The notes under the pieces are model-generated. The model was not told the origin of the DNA. It did not search any database and saw only the letters and a list, made by a program, of their open reading frames with translations. A stretch of 64,000 bases of DNA from Tahibacter soli (GTDB lineage: Bacteria > Pseudomonadota > Gammaproteobacteria > Xanthomonadales > Rhodanobacteraceae): assembly GCF_025717065.2 (NCBI RefSeq), contig NZ_JAOVZO020000020.1, positions 900,237-964,236 on the forward strand. The letters are read 5' to 3'. A program made the translations under genes and the position numbers. Every line of letters begins with the position of its first letter. Within the stretch, counting starts at the first letter, position 1. Below are positions 9,715-19,537 of this stretch, piece by piece.

Positions 9715-11292
9715 ATGAAATCTCGCTCCGCCCCGCCCGGCAAAGCCGGCACCGTGCGCCGCTATGCGCAGGACGCCGGGCGCCGCTATGCCGCCGGAGA
9801 TTTTGCCGGCGCCGAAAACGCCGTGCTGTGTGCGCTCGCGCTGGCGCCGGACGACGCCGCGCTGCTGCGCATCGCTGCGCGCGTCCAGATCGCCCGGGGC
9901 CGTCCCGATCAGGCGATCGGCGATCTGCAGCGCGTGCTCGCGCAACACCCGAACGATCTCGACGCGCTGCGCGACCTCGCCGCCGCGCAGACCGCGTTCG
10001 CCGATTTCGCCGGCGCCGTCGACGCGACGAGACGCATCGTCGCGCTGCGCGGCGACGCCGCGGCCTGGTTCGAACTCGGCCTCGCACTCGACCGCAACGG
10101 CGATTGCGCCGACGCGCTCGCCGCCGCCGAGCGCGCGCTCGAACTCGACCCGACGAACGCCGCCGCACGCTTTTTGATCGGCCGCAGCCTGACCGGGCTT
10201 GGCCGTATCGACGACGCGATCACGACGTACCGGGCGCTGACCGCGATCGGCGCTCAGGCGCCGAAGGCATGGTTCGCGCTCGCCGACCTGAAGACCGTCG
10301 ACTTCTCCGACGCCGAGCTTGCGACGATGGCCTCGATCTTGGCGGATGCGCGCATCGGCGACGAGGCGCGCATGCTCGTCGATTTCGCACTCGGCACCGC
10401 GTACGAAAAGCGCGGTCGCGCGGCCGAGGCGTACGCGAGCGTCGAACGCGCGAACGCCGCGCGCCGCCGGCACACACGCTGGGATGCCGCCGCGCATCGC
10501 CGCACGATCGACGCGATCCGCGACGCGTTCGCCGCGCCGGTCGCGTCGGCGCCGGGCGCGCTCGGCGCCGAAGTGATCTTCATCGTCGGCATGCCGCGCT
10601 CGGGCACGACGCTCGTCGAGCAGATGCTCGGCGCGCACCCGGACATCGTCGCGGCGAGCGAACTGCCGCATCTGGAAGCCGTGCTGCACGAGGAATCGAC
10701 GCGGCGCGGCAGGGCCTTTCCCCACTGGGTCGGCAACGCGACCGCGAACGACTGGGAGCGCCTGGGCCACCGCTATCTCGAGCGCACCGCGCGCTGGCAG
10801 ACCGCGCGCCGCTTCACCGACAAGCTGCCGGAGAACTGGCCGTACGTCGGCGCGGCGCTGGCGATGCTGCCGGGCGCGCGCGTCGTCGGCTGCGAGCGCG
10901 ATCTCGTCGAAACGTGCTGGTCGTGCTTCAAGCAGCTGTTCGCGCCGAACCGCGTCGCGTGGAGCTACGCGCTCGACGACCTCGCCGCGTACGCGCACGA
11001 CAGCCGCCGGCTGTGGGCGTGGTGGCAGGCGCGCGATCCGGCGCGCTGCCGCACGCTCGTACATGAGGAACTCACCGCCGATCCCGCGCGCGAAATCGCC
11101 GCGCTGCTCGATTTTCTCGATCTGCCGTTCGATCCGGCGTGCCTGGAAACCGGCCGTGCGCGGCGCGTCACGCGCACCGCGAGCGCGGCGCAGGCGCGCG
11201 CGCCGCTGCAGCGCGACACGGCACGCGGCGCGCGCTACGGCGAACTGTTCGCGCCGCTGCGCGCGGCGCTCGAACGCGCCGCAACCATTTAG
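9715..11292 (+). CDS. TPR-repeat sulfotransferase
   Basis: The 525-aa protein has two parts. About residues 15-270 are tetratricopeptide-type helical repeats (e.g. DYAVGDFAGAENAVL-like units, FELGLALDRNGDCADALAAAERALELDP). From about 285 there is a PAPS-dependent sulfotransferase domain. Its 5'-phosphosulfate loop is FIVGMPRSGTTLVEQ (about 289-303), with later segments KLPENWPYVG and VVGCERDLVETCWSCFKQLF. This TPR-sulfotransferase arrangement is common in Gammaproteobacteria. Substrate is unknown; protein or glycan tyrosine/sugar hydroxyls are possible. No signal peptide is seen, so it is likely cytoplasmic or needs a separate export route. Confidence 0.85.
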   Translation: MKSRSAPPGKAGTVRRYAQDAGRRYAAGDFAGAENAVLCALALAPDDAALLRIAARVQIARGRPDQAIGDLQRVLAQHPNDLDALRDLAAAQTAFADFAGAVDATRRIVALRGDAAAWFELGLALDRNGDCADALAAAERALELDPTNAAARFLIGRSLTGLGRIDDAITTYRALTAIGAQAPKAWFALADLKTVDFSDAELATMASILADARIGDEARMLVDFALGTAYEKRGRAAEAYASVERANAARRRHTRWDAAAHRRTIDAIRDAFAAPVASAPGALGAEVIFIVGMPRSGTTLVEQMLGAHPDIVAASELPHLEAVLHEESTRRGRAFPHWVGNATANDWERLGHRYLERTARWQTARRFTDKLPENWPYVGAALAMLPGARVVGCERDLVETCWSCFKQLFAPNRVAWSYALDDLAAYAHDSRRLWAWWQARDPARCRTLVHEELTADPAREIAALLDFLDLPFDPACLETGRARRVTRTASAAQARAPLQRDTARGARYGELFAPLRAALERAATI

Positions 11293-11306
11293 CGACAAGT
11301 GCTTTT

Positions 11307-11939
11307 CTAGATTTGTGCGGCGAAACGGCCGTCACGCAGAAATGCGGCGGCCTGCTGCGCGACCGCGGCCGAAAACAGCAGGCCCGTATGCGTCACCGGC
11401 ACTTCGCAGTGATCGGCGATGCCGTCGAGCCGCGTCTCGTCGACGCTGACGGTGCCGTCGTGCGGCGGCGTCAGGCCGCCGATGACGCGGCCGAGTCCGA
11501 TCGGCAGGCTGCCGGCGACGACGCCGACCGGTCGCGCGCCGTCCCAGCGCTCGAGGCCGTTGCGCAGGATGTCGAGGCTGCGTCCGAGCAGATACGAGCC
11601 GCCCGGCAGCTTCGCGACGCCCCGCGCCGCGCCGCTGCCTTTGAGCGGAGAGCCGAGGCACACGATCTTGCCCGGCGGCAGGTCGCCGCCGCCCTGCCGT
11701 ATCGCCTGCAGCGCGACGAGGCCGCCGAGACTGTGCCCGACGAGATGCACCTGCGGCGCCTGCGCCGCGCGCATGCGCTTGAGCAGCCGCTCGATGCCGG
11801 GTTCCGGCCCGCCGACGACGCTGGCGTACTCGAACAGGTCCGTCGCGTAGCCCGCGGCTTCGAGCCGCCGGCGCAGCGCCAGCAGCGAGAAGCCGCGCAT
11901 CCACACGCCGTGCAGCAGGATCACGCGCTCGGCGGTCAC
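11307..11939 (-). CDS. Alpha/beta hydrolase (lipase/esterase-like)
   Basis: The product (about 210 aa) is an alpha/beta-hydrolase. An oxyanion-hole segment VILLHGVWM begins strand 1, and the nucleophile elbow is VHLVGHSLGGLVA (GHSLG, Ser). A late Asp and the catalytic His in VPVTHTGLLF complete a triad. The gene follows aspS immediately. The GTG at 11939 gives VTAERVILL; a TTG at 11954 would overlap the aspS stop and has GAAGG upstream, so the start may be five codons earlier. It resembles small PGAP1/triacylglycerol-lipase-like proteins; substrate unknown. The longer frame upstream is antisense noise within aspS. Confidence 0.8.
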   Translation of the reverse strand: MTAERVILLHGVWMRGFSLLALRRRLEAAGYATDLFEYASVVGGPEPGIERLLKRMRAAQAPQVHLVGHSLGGLVALQAIRQGGGDLPPGKIVCLGSPLKGSGAARGVAKLPGGSYLLGRSLDILRNGLERWDGARPVGVVAGSLPIGLGRVIGGLTPPHDGTVSVDETRLDGIADHCEVPVTHTGLLFSAAVAQQAAAFLRDGRFAAQI

Positions 11940-11950
11940 CGCGGCGACGC

Positions 11951-13723
11951 TCAATCGGCCTTCGGCTTGACGACGCGCACGTGCAGTTCCTGCAGTTGCG
12001 GTTCGGGCACCTGCGACGGTGCCGCGGTCATGAGGTCCTGCGCGCTCGCGGTCTTCGGGAACGCGATCACGTCGCGGATCGATTCGGTGCCGGCCATCAG
12101 CGCGGCGATGCGGTCGATGCCGAACGCGATGCCGCCGTGCGGCGGCGCGCCGTACTTGAGCGCGTCGAGCAGGAAGCCGAATTTCGCCTCGGCTTCTTCC
12201 TTGCCGATGCCGAGCAGATCGAACACGGTGCTCTGCATTTCCGGACGGTGGATGCGGATCGAACCGCCGCCGATCTCGTTGCCGTTGAGCACCATGTCGT
12301 AGCCGCGCGACACGCTGATCGCCGCGTTCGCGACGAGATCGGACACGTCGTCGACCTTCGGCGCCGTGAACGGGTGATGCAGCGCGACGTAGCGCTTGGC
12401 GTCGAAGTCGTACTCGAACATCGGGAAGTCGACGACCCATAGCGGCTTCCAGCCTTCGGCCACGCGGCCGAGGTCGCGCGCGACCTTCAGGCGCAGCGCG
12501 CCGAGGAAGTCGCTGACGGTCTTGTAGGGACCCGCGCCGAAGAAGATCACGTCGCCGGTCTGCGCGCCGACGAGGTCGAAGATGCCCTTGACGGCGTCTT
12601 CGCCGAGGAATTTCACGATCGGCGACGTGAGCCCTTCGCGGCCCTTGTCGAGATCGTCGATGCGGATCCACGCCAGGCCCTTCGCGCCGTACTTCTGCAC
12701 GTACAGGCCGTAGTCGTCGAGCTGCTTGCGCGTGAGTTCGGCGCCGCCCGGCACGCGCAGCGCCGCGACGCGACCGCCCGGATCGTTCGCGGGACCGGTG
12801 AACACCTTGAAGTCGCAGGTTTTTACGGCGTCGGCGACGTCGACGAGTTCGAGATCGATGCGCAGGTCGGGCTTGTCCGAACCGTAGCGGCGCATCGCTT
12901 CGGCGTAGGTCAGGCGCGGGAACGTCTCGTCGAGCGACACGCCGACGACGTCCTTGAACACCTCGCGGATCATCGCTTCGACGAAGTCCTGCACGTCGCG
13001 CTCGCCGACGAACGCGAACTCCATGTCGAGCTGCGTGAACTCGGGCTGGCGGTCGGCGCGCAGGTCTTCGTCGCGGAAGCAGCGCGCGATCTGGTAGTAG
13101 CGGTCCATGCCCGCCATCATCAGGATCTGCTTGAACAGCTGCGGCGACTGCGGCAGCGCGTAGAACTCGCCGGGATGCACGCGGCTCGGCACGAGATAGT
13201 CGCGCGCGCCTTCGGGCGTCGCCTTGGTCAGGATCGGCGTTTCGATGTCCTGGAAGCCGCGCGTGTCGAGATAGCGGCGCAGCGTCGAGACGAGGCGCGT
13301 GCGCATGCGCATCTTGCGCTGCATGTCCGGCCGGCGGATGTCGAGATAGCGGTAGCGCAGGCGCGCGTCTTCGCCGACGTTGTCGTCGAGCATGAACGGC
13401 AGCGGCGCGGCGGCGTTGAGCACTTCGATGGTGTCGACCAGCACTTCGATCTTGCCGGTGCGCACGCGGTCATTCACTTGCTTGTCCGGGCGCGCACGCA
13501 CCTTGCCGATGATGCGCAGGCAGAACTCGTAACGTACGCTTTCGGCCACCTTGAACGCGGCGGCGTTGTCGGGCTCGACGACGGTCTGGACGATGCCTTC
13601 GTGATCGCGCAGGTCGATGAAGATCACACCACCGTGGTCTCGGCGGGTGTCCGCCCATCCGCAAAGAGTGACGGTCTGACCGATCAGGGTCTCGTCGACG
13701 AGACCGCAGTAGTGACTGCGCAT
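11951..13723 (-). CDS. aspS: Aspartate--tRNA ligase
   Basis: AspS (590 aa, the same length as the E. coli enzyme) charges tRNA-Asp. The N-terminal OB-fold anticodon-binding domain ([16 protein letters not shown]) precedes the class II catalytic core with motif 2 ([18 protein letters not shown]) and motif 3 ([14 protein letters not shown]). The GAD insertion domain expected in bacterial AspRS lies between. Start is the ATG at 13723, giving [11 protein letters not shown], with GGAG upstream. A small alpha/beta-hydrolase gene follows directly. Confidence 0.97.
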   Translation of the reverse strand: MRSHYCGLVDETLIGQTVTLCGWADTRRDHGGVIFIDLRDHEGIVQTVVEPDNAAAFKVAESVRYEFCLRIIGKVRARPDKQVNDRVRTGKIEVLVDTIEVLNAAAPLPFMLDDNVGEDARLRYRYLDIRRPDMQRKMRMRTRLVSTLRRYLDTRGFQDIETPILTKATPEGARDYLVPSRVHPGEFYALPQSPQLFKQILMMAGMDRYYQIARCFRDEDLRADRQPEFTQLDMEFAFVGERDVQDFVEAMIREVFKDVVGVSLDETFPRLTYAEAMRRYGSDKPDLRIDLELVDVADAVKTCDFKVFTGPANDPGGRVAALRVPGGAELTRKQLDDYGLYVQKYGAKGLAWIRIDDLDKGREGLTSPIVKFLGEDAVKGIFDLVGAQTGDVIFFGAGPYKTVSDFLGALRLKVARDLGRVAEGWKPLWVVDFPMFEYDFDAKRYVALHHPFTAPKVDDVSDLVANAAISVSRGYDMVLNGNEIGGGSIRIHRPEMQSTVFDLLGIGKEEAEAKFGFLLDALKYGAPPHGGIAFGIDRIAALMAGTESIRDVIAFPKTASAQDLMTAAPSQVPEPQLQELHVRVVKPKAD

Positions 13724-13864
13724 GTGGTGGCAACTCCGACAAAGGCGTGAGGCCGAGGCCGCGCGCCGCCGGGTCGGCGGGCCGCGTCGGGCCGGCATGA
13801 AGCGACGAATCGTACGGAGTAAGTTGCTGCGCTGCAACGATATGCCGCGCGTGCACCGGAAACG

Positions 13865-13887
13865 AAAAAGCCCGCCTTGCGGCGGGC
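13865..13887 (-). terminator. Rho-independent terminator after the DUF3011 gene
   Basis: A 7-bp GC stem (GCCCGCC/GGCGGGC) closes a 4-base loop and, read on the minus strand, is followed by five T. It lies 36 bases past the stop of the minus-strand gene ending at 13923 and separates it from aspS. Confidence 0.85.
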
Positions 13888-13922
13888 CTTTCCGAACGAT
13901 TGCGAGCGCGTCGCGCGGGTGA

Positions 13923-14477
13923 TCAGTCGCGCCAGCGGCGCTCGACCACGAACACCGCCGCGCAGCCCTGGTCGACCCAGACGCCCGCGCGGTTCCAGCC
14001 CCAGTTGCGGCCTTCCTGGCAGCGCGTACCGGAAATCTGGCGCTCGACGTAGACGCGACCGCCGCGACCGACGTCGACCTGACACAGGCGATAGCGGAAA
14101 TCGTCGCTGTCGCAGCGGAAACGGATGTCCTGATCCCAGTCGTTGCCGGGACGCCAGCCGCCACCGCCACCGCCATGCCCGCCACCGCCGCCGCCCCAGC
14201 CGCCGTCGCCGCGACCGGCTTCGACGAAGACGCCGGCGCAGCCGCGGTCGACCCAGATGCCGCGGCGATCGATGCCCCAGGTCTGGCCGCGCACGCACTG
14301 GCTGCCGGAAATCTGGCGGGCCAGGCGCGCGTCGCGCCACGGCACGTCGCAGCGCGCATAGCGATAGTCATTGCTGCTGCATTCGACCGAATCGCGACCG
14401 CGCTGGGCGTCGGCGTTCGGTGCGGCGAAGAAAGAACCCAATACGACCACGGTTACCGCAAGCACTCGCGCAATCAT
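13923..14477 (-). CDS. DUF3011 domain protein, secreted, two repeats
   Basis: The 184-aa protein has a signal peptide ([20 protein letters not shown], cleavage near ADAQ). Two similar DUF3011-type repeats follow. Each has the pattern [22 protein letters not shown], then [16 protein letters not shown], a TWG/NWG motif, [24 protein letters not shown]. Each repeat carries four cysteines in matching places, so two disulfides per repeat are likely. The repeats are split by a glycine-rich linker at about residues 88-108. Function of the family is unknown. A strong ribosome site (AGGAGAGG) precedes the ATG and a terminator follows, so the gene is monocistronic. Confidence 0.88.
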   Translation of the reverse strand: MIARVLAVTVVVLGSFFAAPNADAQRGRDSVECSSNDYRYARCDVPWRDARLARQISGSQCVRGQTWGIDRRGIWVDRGCAGVFVEAGRGDGGWGGGGGGHGGGGGGWRPGNDWDQDIRFRCDSDDFRYRLCQVDVGRGGRVYVERQISGTRCQEGRNWGWNRAGVWVDQGCAAVFVVERRWRD

Positions 14478-14556
14478 TGCACCTCTCCTTTGGCAATACG
14501 CGGACGTAGTTTACGTCGGGCGAACCTGAATGGAGAGAGATCGGGAACTTTTATGC

Positions 14557-14859
14557 TCAGGTTGCGTTCGGCGTGCTCGCCGGCTTGGCCTCGGCCGCGG
14601 ATGCCGGCGCGCTCTCGCTCTTGGCGGCAGCACCGGGCGCCTGGTCGCCGCCGGCGAGATTGCGCTTCTTGTCGCCGTCCTTCTTGAAGTCGGTTTCATA
14701 CCAGCCGCCGCCGGCAAGGCGGAACGACGGCGCGGTCACGCGACGGCGCACCGACGGCTTGCCGCAGCTCGGACAATCCGTCGGATCGGCGTCGGACAGC
14801 TTCTGCAAGCGGTCGAAACGATTGCCGCAATCGGCGCATTCAAATTCGTAAATCGGCAT
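14557..14859 (-). CDS. FmdB-family zinc-ribbon protein
   Basis: This small protein (100 aa) starts MPIYEFECADCGNRFDRLQK, the conserved FmdB/CxxC-CxxC regulatory-domain N-terminus, with a second knuckle in DCPSCGKPSVRRR. The four Cys should bind zinc. A short FRLAGGGWYETDFK segment typical of the family follows. The tail (about 60-100) is low-complexity Ala/Ser/Lys. The ATG at 14859 is chosen because the motif begins there; the frame is open 34 codons further upstream without family resemblance. The cellular role of the family is not established. In many proteobacteria it is encoded next to aspS, which agrees with the context here. Confidence 0.88.
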   Translation of the reverse strand: MPIYEFECADCGNRFDRLQKLSDADPTDCPSCGKPSVRRRVTAPSFRLAGGGWYETDFKKDGDKKRNLAGGDQAPGAAAKSESAPASAAEAKPASTPNAT

Positions 14860-15444
14860 GACGGGACTCTGAGCAAGCAAACTGAACGGAAAACTGAGCA
14901 CCACATTAACGCAACCTTGCGATCCTTCCGTGCATCCGAACGACCATGCCGTTCGATCCATACGCCGCGAAAGTTCGCATGACTAAAGTTGGGTAGGCGG
15001 CCGTTGCGATTTACGGTATCTTTCGTACGAAAGATAGTCTAGATGGCGATCGGCGCGTCGGTGAAGGCACCGTCGGAAGCCGTTGAAATCGTCGATTGTA
15101 GCGGCTGACGGTGTTTTCCATGCAAGCCCGTAGTTTGGGACGCCAGAGTAGCGGCGTGTGTCTTGTCGACCGATTCGCGCCCTTGATGGGGCCGCGGCGG
15201 TCGAATGCAAGTACCTCCGCCTCACCAACGCCCGCCCCTGTCCGGGCGTACGCAACGTCTCCAACAGCCAGCCAGCCGGATGCCGCAGGACCGCGGCACG
15301 GTGCCGTGCGCCTCGCGTTCGGCATCGCCGCAATCGATTCGCCCCATGCATCGACGGGAAAACGGCGCCGTTTCCCGGGGCTTCGCGCACGCGCGATGCC
15401 TGTTCCACGCAGTCCGGCGCCATTGAGTCGCTCAGGGAGACGTC
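14860..15444. other. Gene-free stretch with a 20-bp palindrome
   Basis: No credible gene fills these 585 bases between the FmdB-type gene and the AraC-type regulator. The first part must hold the promoter of the leftward FmdB gene and the rest the leader of the rightward regulator. Short open frames here lack ribosome sites and family resemblance. The main structure is the perfect palindrome at 15017-15036, listed separately. Confidence 0.6.
15017..15036. promoter_or_regulatory. Perfect 20-bp palindrome, candidate operator
   Basis: TATCTTTCGTACGAAAGATA reads the same on both strands with no mismatch. It has 10-base half-sites and no loop, which suits a dimeric DNA-binding protein better than an RNA hairpin. 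It is AT-rich in a GC-rich region and lies about 160 bases upstream of the leftward FmdB gene and 410 bases upstream of the AraC-type gene. Which promoter it serves is not clear. Confidence 0.45.
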
Positions 15445-16320
15445 ATGAACGCAACTGACAACACCGCCTCTATGCAGGCTGATCTCACAGCGCACCTTCG
15501 CGCGCCCGGCCCGCGGCACGAACTGGAATTCGTGACCAGCCTCGGCGCGCGCCGCTCGTTCGTGGGTACCGGCCAGAGCCTGGTTTCGGTCAGCCGCGGC
15601 GAATTGCTCGTCAACACCGTCGAAGGCCGCATTTCGCTGTTCGGCGGCGACGTTGGCGTATTTCACGGCCCGGTCGAGGTCTATCCGGCCATGGCCGGCT
15701 GCGGCAACTGGTCGGTCGTCAACGGTGCCGATCGCAGCTGGAGCCAGGCGCTGCGCCACGGCAGCTCCGATCCGACCGCCGCATTCCTCTTGCCCGGCGT
15801 CGCGGTGTGCCCGCCGGAACTGCGCCACGGCCTGATCGCCGCGCAGCGTGCACGCCTGCACCGCCGGCCGATGACGGCCGTCAACTCGGCCGAGCTGACG
15901 TTCCTCGTCGGCGTGCACGAACTACAGGCGCCGTGGCACCGCCAGGTGCAGGCCTGCCCGGGACGCACATTGCAACAGCGCCGCAATGTGTATTTCCGGC
16001 TGCAGCGCGTGCGCAACCACGTGCTCGCCAACAGCACCGAAGAACTGCGCACGAGCGACCTCGCTGCGATGGCGAACTATTCGCCATGGCATTTCATTCG
16101 CATTTTTTGCGACGTCTTCGGCGAAACGCCGCACGACTTCCTCGTGCGCCACCGGCTCAACCACGCGCGCCGGCTGCTGCATACGAGCTCGCTCGCGATT
16201 CGGGAAGTCGCGCTGGCGGCCGGTTTCGAGCATCGCTGCACGTTCGCGCGGCTGTTCCGCGAGCACTACGGCACCAGTGCCCAGCTGTATCGCCAGAACC
16301 TTTTGGCCAACGCCGCCTGA
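15445..16320 (+). CDS. AraC-family transcriptional regulator
   Basis: The 291-aa protein has a poorly conserved N-terminal half and a C-terminal AraC/XylS DNA-binding domain (about residues 190-288). The first helix-turn-helix contains LRTSDLAAMANYSPWHFIRIF. The second contains SLAIREVALAAGFEHRCTFARLF, with the family's typical ending FREHYGTSAQLYR. AGGGAG upstream of the ATG supports the start. It lies 191 bases ahead of a TonB-dependent receptor on the same strand, so it may control that gene; this is inference. The ligand is unknown. Confidence 0.9.
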   Translation: MNATDNTASMQADLTAHLRAPGPRHELEFVTSLGARRSFVGTGQSLVSVSRGELLVNTVEGRISLFGGDVGVFHGPVEVYPAMAGCGNWSVVNGADRSWSQALRHGSSDPTAAFLLPGVAVCPPELRHGLIAAQRARLHRRPMTAVNSAELTFLVGVHELQAPWHRQVQACPGRTLQQRRNVYFRLQRVRNHVLANSTEELRTSDLAAMANYSPWHFIRIFCDVFGETPHDFLVRHRLNHARRLLHTSSLAIREVALAAGFEHRCTFARLFREHYGTSAQLYRQNLLANAA

Positions 16321-16410
16321 ACAAAGACCGCTAGATCCGCGACACCAATACCCATCGTTCGCTGCAGCGATCCGGGGTGAATTGGCTAGTTTGGCCGGCG
16401 CCGGGCGACT

Positions 16411-16437
16411 GTCACGGAGTCGTCACGGCGCGTCACG
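16411..16437 (+). promoter_or_regulatory. Three helically phased GTCACG repeats before the receptor gene
   Basis: GTCACG occurs at 16411, 16422 and 16432, i.e. 11 and 10 bases apart, on one face of the helix. The array starts about 100 bases before the receptor ATG. Direct repeats with one-turn spacing are typical binding sites for AraC-type or response-regulator proteins. An AraC-type gene ends 90 bases upstream. Confidence 0.35.
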
Positions 16438-16511
16438 TTTTCCCCGCATTACCGAAGCTCCGACGCCTGCCTCACGGCGGGCGATCGGATTCATCCCGAA
16501 GAGGATCACGT

Positions 16512-19457
16512 ATGAATACAGCGTTTACCTCCGCTCGACGCCGCCGGCAGCTGCTGGCGACGGCGATCAGTCTCGTGCTCGCGCAGCAGGCCTTCGCGCA
16601 GGATGCCGCCCCGGCTGGTGAAGAAACCAAGCTGGAAAGCATCGTCGTTACCGGCTCGCGCATCCGCCACGTCGACTGGGAAACCGCCCAGCCGGTGCTC
16701 GCGATCGATCGCGAACAGATCCAGAAGCAGGGCTTCAACTCCGTCGCCGATATCCTGAACAAGATCACCTCTTCGGGTGACCCGGCGTTCAGCCGTTCGC
16801 GTCCGCTGTCCAGCGGCGAAGGCGCCGGCGGTTCCTACCTCGACCTGCGCAACCTCGGCGTCAACCGCACCCTGATCCTGCTCAACGGCAAGCGTCTGGG
16901 TTCGGGCAACGACGGTCTGCAGGACGTCGCGTCGATCCCGACCGGTGCGGTCGAGCGCATTGAAGTGCTCAAGGACGGCGCCTCGTCGATCTACGGTTCG
17001 GACGCGATCGCGGGCGTGGTCAACATCATCACGCGCACGCGCTTCGACGGCGCCGAAGCCAACGTCTACCTCGGTCAGTACGACGAAGACGACGGCCAGC
17101 AGGAGTCGTACGACTTCACGCTGGGCTCGGTCAGCGACCGCAGCACGCTGTCGATGACGGCGCAGTACGTGAAGGAAGATCCGGTCTTCGCGAAGGATCG
17201 TCCGTTCTCGGCCGTTCCGCGTCCGGGCCACGGCAGCGACGGCATGAGCCCGACGAGCCAGCACGGCGTGCTGATCGATCCGCGCGACGGCCGCCGCCTG
17301 ACGCTGATCCCGGGTGCCGATCCGTACGACATCGCCTCGTACCGCCCCCAGACGACGTCGGTTGCCGACCGCGCCAACTCGAACGAGCAGATGATGCTGC
17401 TGTCGGGCATGGAGCGTACCTCGCTGTTCGTGAACGGCAGCTACAACCTGACCGACTCCATCACGTTCCGCGCCGACGCGCTGTACAACAAGCGTGAGTC
17501 GGAAGTGCAGGTCGCCGGCTATCCGCTGTCCTCGGGCGCGAGCTACGGCTTCAGCCCGACCGGCGAACTCGGCGCGATGTCGGTCGACAGCTACTACAAC
17601 CCGTTCGGCCGCTGGCACAACCCGACCAACCCGCAGGAAGTCCGCTTCGAACGCCGCGGCTGGGAAGTGCCGCGCGTGTCGACGAACTCGCTGCAGACCT
17701 ACCGCTTCACCGCCGGCTTCGACGGTCACTTCGAAGTGTTCGGCCGCGAGTGGAACTGGGACGTCGGCTACACGTACAACCGCAACGACGGTACGCAGCG
17801 CCAGACCGGCAACTTCAACCTGATCAACCTCTCGCAGGCGATCGGTCCGTCGTTCCTGAACTCGCAGGGCGTCGTGCAGTGCGGCACGCCGGACAACCCG
17901 ATCCCGCTGGGCGCCGGTCCGGGCCTGTGCACGCCGTTCAACCCGTTCTCGCCGTTCGGCAGCAACGTGCCGGGCAGCGCCGCGAATCCGGACGTCCGCA
18001 ACAGCGTCTACACGGTCGGCCAGGCGATGTACCAGAGCCGCATGATCGACTACGCGGCCAACCTGACCGGTACGCTGTTCGAACTGCCCGCCGGCGACCT
18101 CGCGATCGCGGGCGGCTGGGAACACCGTCAGGAAAGCGGCTTCTTCTCGCCGGACGCGTTCGCGCAGACCGGCGCGTCGACCGACCTGGCCAACGGCCCG
18201 ACGAAGGGCGGCTACTCGCTCGACGAATACTACGTCGAACTTGACATCCCGGTGTTCAAGGAACTGCCGTTCGCCCGCGAACTGTCGTTCAACGTCGCGA
18301 GCCGCTACACCGACACGTCGACCTTCGGCGACACGACCAACAACAAGTACGGTTTCCGCTGGAAGCCGCTGGAAGACGTCCTGGTCCGCGGTACGTGGGC
18401 CGAAGGCTTCCGCGCGCCGACCATCGCCGACCTGTACGGCGGCACGTCGCAGTCGTTCGAATACTTCACCGACCCGTGCGACAGCCGCTACGGCGGCGCG
18501 CGCGGTTCGTCGGCCTGCTTGAACGGCTTCGGCGGTCAGCCGGGCGTGCCGGTCAACTTCCAGCAGCCGTGCCAGGGCGGTGCCCCGTGTACCGGTCCGG
18601 ACGGCCAGTCGCCGGTTCCGTTCGTCTCGGGTTCCAACCCGAACCTGACGCCGGAAACCTCGAAGTCCAAGACGGTCGGCATCGTGTACAGCCCGCGCTT
18701 CATCGACGGCCTGGACATCAACCTCGACTGGTTCGACTTCAAGATCGACAACCTGATCACCGCCGACAGCGTCGACGGCATCATGGAAGACTGCTACGTC
18801 CGCGGTATCGCGGCGCGTTGCTCGCTCTTCCGTCGTGACGCCGCGACCGGCATGGTCAACCAGCTGCAGTACGGCGGCCAGAACCTCGGCTGGCTCAAGA
18901 CGCAGGGCTTCGACATCGGCCTGAACTACCGTCTGCCGGAGTTCTCGTTCGGCGACATTGTCGTGCGTTGGGACACCACCTACCTGACCAAGTACGAGTC
19001 GAACGCCGACCCGCGCGATCCGGATTCCCCGGTCAACCCGTCGATCGGCGAAGCCGCGACCACGGGCGCCGTGTTCCGTATCAAGTCGAACCTCAACGTC
19101 GACTGGACGTTCGGCGACTTCGGCGTGAACTGGGGTACGCGCTACTTCTCCGGTCTGCGTGAACGCTGCACGTACAACCTGTCGGGCGGTCCGGAATGTA
19201 ACGATCCGAACTACGGCTCGCCGGCGGATACGCCGAACGGCGGCTTCTACCCGGTCAACCGCTTCGGCGCCAACACGTTCCACGACCTCGCGGTGCGTTG
19301 GAACACGCCGTGGAAGGGCCGCGTAACGCTCGGCGCGAACAACGTGTTCGACCACCTCGGTCCGGTCATGTACCGCACGCCGAACAGCCAGTTCGCGTAC
19401 TACTCCGGCTACGACATCGGCCGCTTCTACTACGTCCGCTACCAGCAGACGTTCTAA
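16512..19457 (+). CDS. TonB-dependent outer-membrane receptor
   Basis: This 981-aa protein is a TonB-dependent receptor that imports a large substrate across the outer membrane. A signal peptide ([20 protein letters not shown], cleavage near AFAQ) is followed by a TonB-box-like [10 protein letters not shown]. The plug domain comes next ([39 protein letters not shown]). A long beta-barrel then ends in the terminal aromatic signature (YYVRYQQTF). Extracellular loops contain paired Cys (e.g. CGTPDNP...GLCTPF). GAGGATC precedes the ATG at 16512; the frame is open further 5' but without a signal peptide. The substrate is not evident. Siderophores, vitamins, glycans or peptides are all possible. 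Confidence 0.93.
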   Translation: MNTAFTSARRRRQLLATAISLVLAQQAFAQDAAPAGEETKLESIVVTGSRIRHVDWETAQPVLAIDREQIQKQGFNSVADILNKITSSGDPAFSRSRPLSSGEGAGGSYLDLRNLGVNRTLILLNGKRLGSGNDGLQDVASIPTGAVERIEVLKDGASSIYGSDAIAGVVNIITRTRFDGAEANVYLGQYDEDDGQQESYDFTLGSVSDRSTLSMTAQYVKEDPVFAKDRPFSAVPRPGHGSDGMSPTSQHGVLIDPRDGRRLTLIPGADPYDIASYRPQTTSVADRANSNEQMMLLSGMERTSLFVNGSYNLTDSITFRADALYNKRESEVQVAGYPLSSGASYGFSPTGELGAMSVDSYYNPFGRWHNPTNPQEVRFERRGWEVPRVSTNSLQTYRFTAGFDGHFEVFGREWNWDVGYTYNRNDGTQRQTGNFNLINLSQAIGPSFLNSQGVVQCGTPDNPIPLGAGPGLCTPFNPFSPFGSNVPGSAANPDVRNSVYTVGQAMYQSRMIDYAANLTGTLFELPAGDLAIAGGWEHRQESGFFSPDAFAQTGASTDLANGPTKGGYSLDEYYVELDIPVFKELPFARELSFNVASRYTDTSTFGDTTNNKYGFRWKPLEDVLVRGTWAEGFRAPTIADLYGGTSQSFEYFTDPCDSRYGGARGSSACLNGFGGQPGVPVNFQQPCQGGAPCTGPDGQSPVPFVSGSNPNLTPETSKSKTVGIVYSPRFIDGLDINLDWFDFKIDNLITADSVDGIMEDCYVRGIAARCSLFRRDAATGMVNQLQYGGQNLGWLKTQGFDIGLNYRLPEFSFGDIVVRWDTTYLTKYESNADPRDPDSPVNPSIGEAATTGAVFRIKSNLNVDWTFGDFGVNWGTRYFSGLRERCTYNLSGGPECNDPNYGSPADTPNGGFYPVNRFGANTFHDLAVRWNTPWKGRVTLGANNVFDHLGPVMYRTPNSQFAYYSGYDIGRFYYVRYQQTF

Positions 19458-19482
19458 GAAGCACCGGTATCGGTGTGGCTTC

Positions 19483-19515
19483 AAAAAAAACGGCCCCGAA
19501 AGGGGCCGTTTTTTT
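19483..19515. terminator. Bidirectional rho-independent terminator
   Basis: A 7-bp GC stem (CGGCCCC/GGGGCCG) with a GAAA loop is flanked by A8 on the left and T7 on the right. It can therefore end the rightward receptor transcript and the leftward clpB transcript, whose stop codons lie 25 and 22 bases away. Confidence 0.93.
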
Positions 19516-19537
19516 GTGCCGCGGCGTCGAAACGCGG

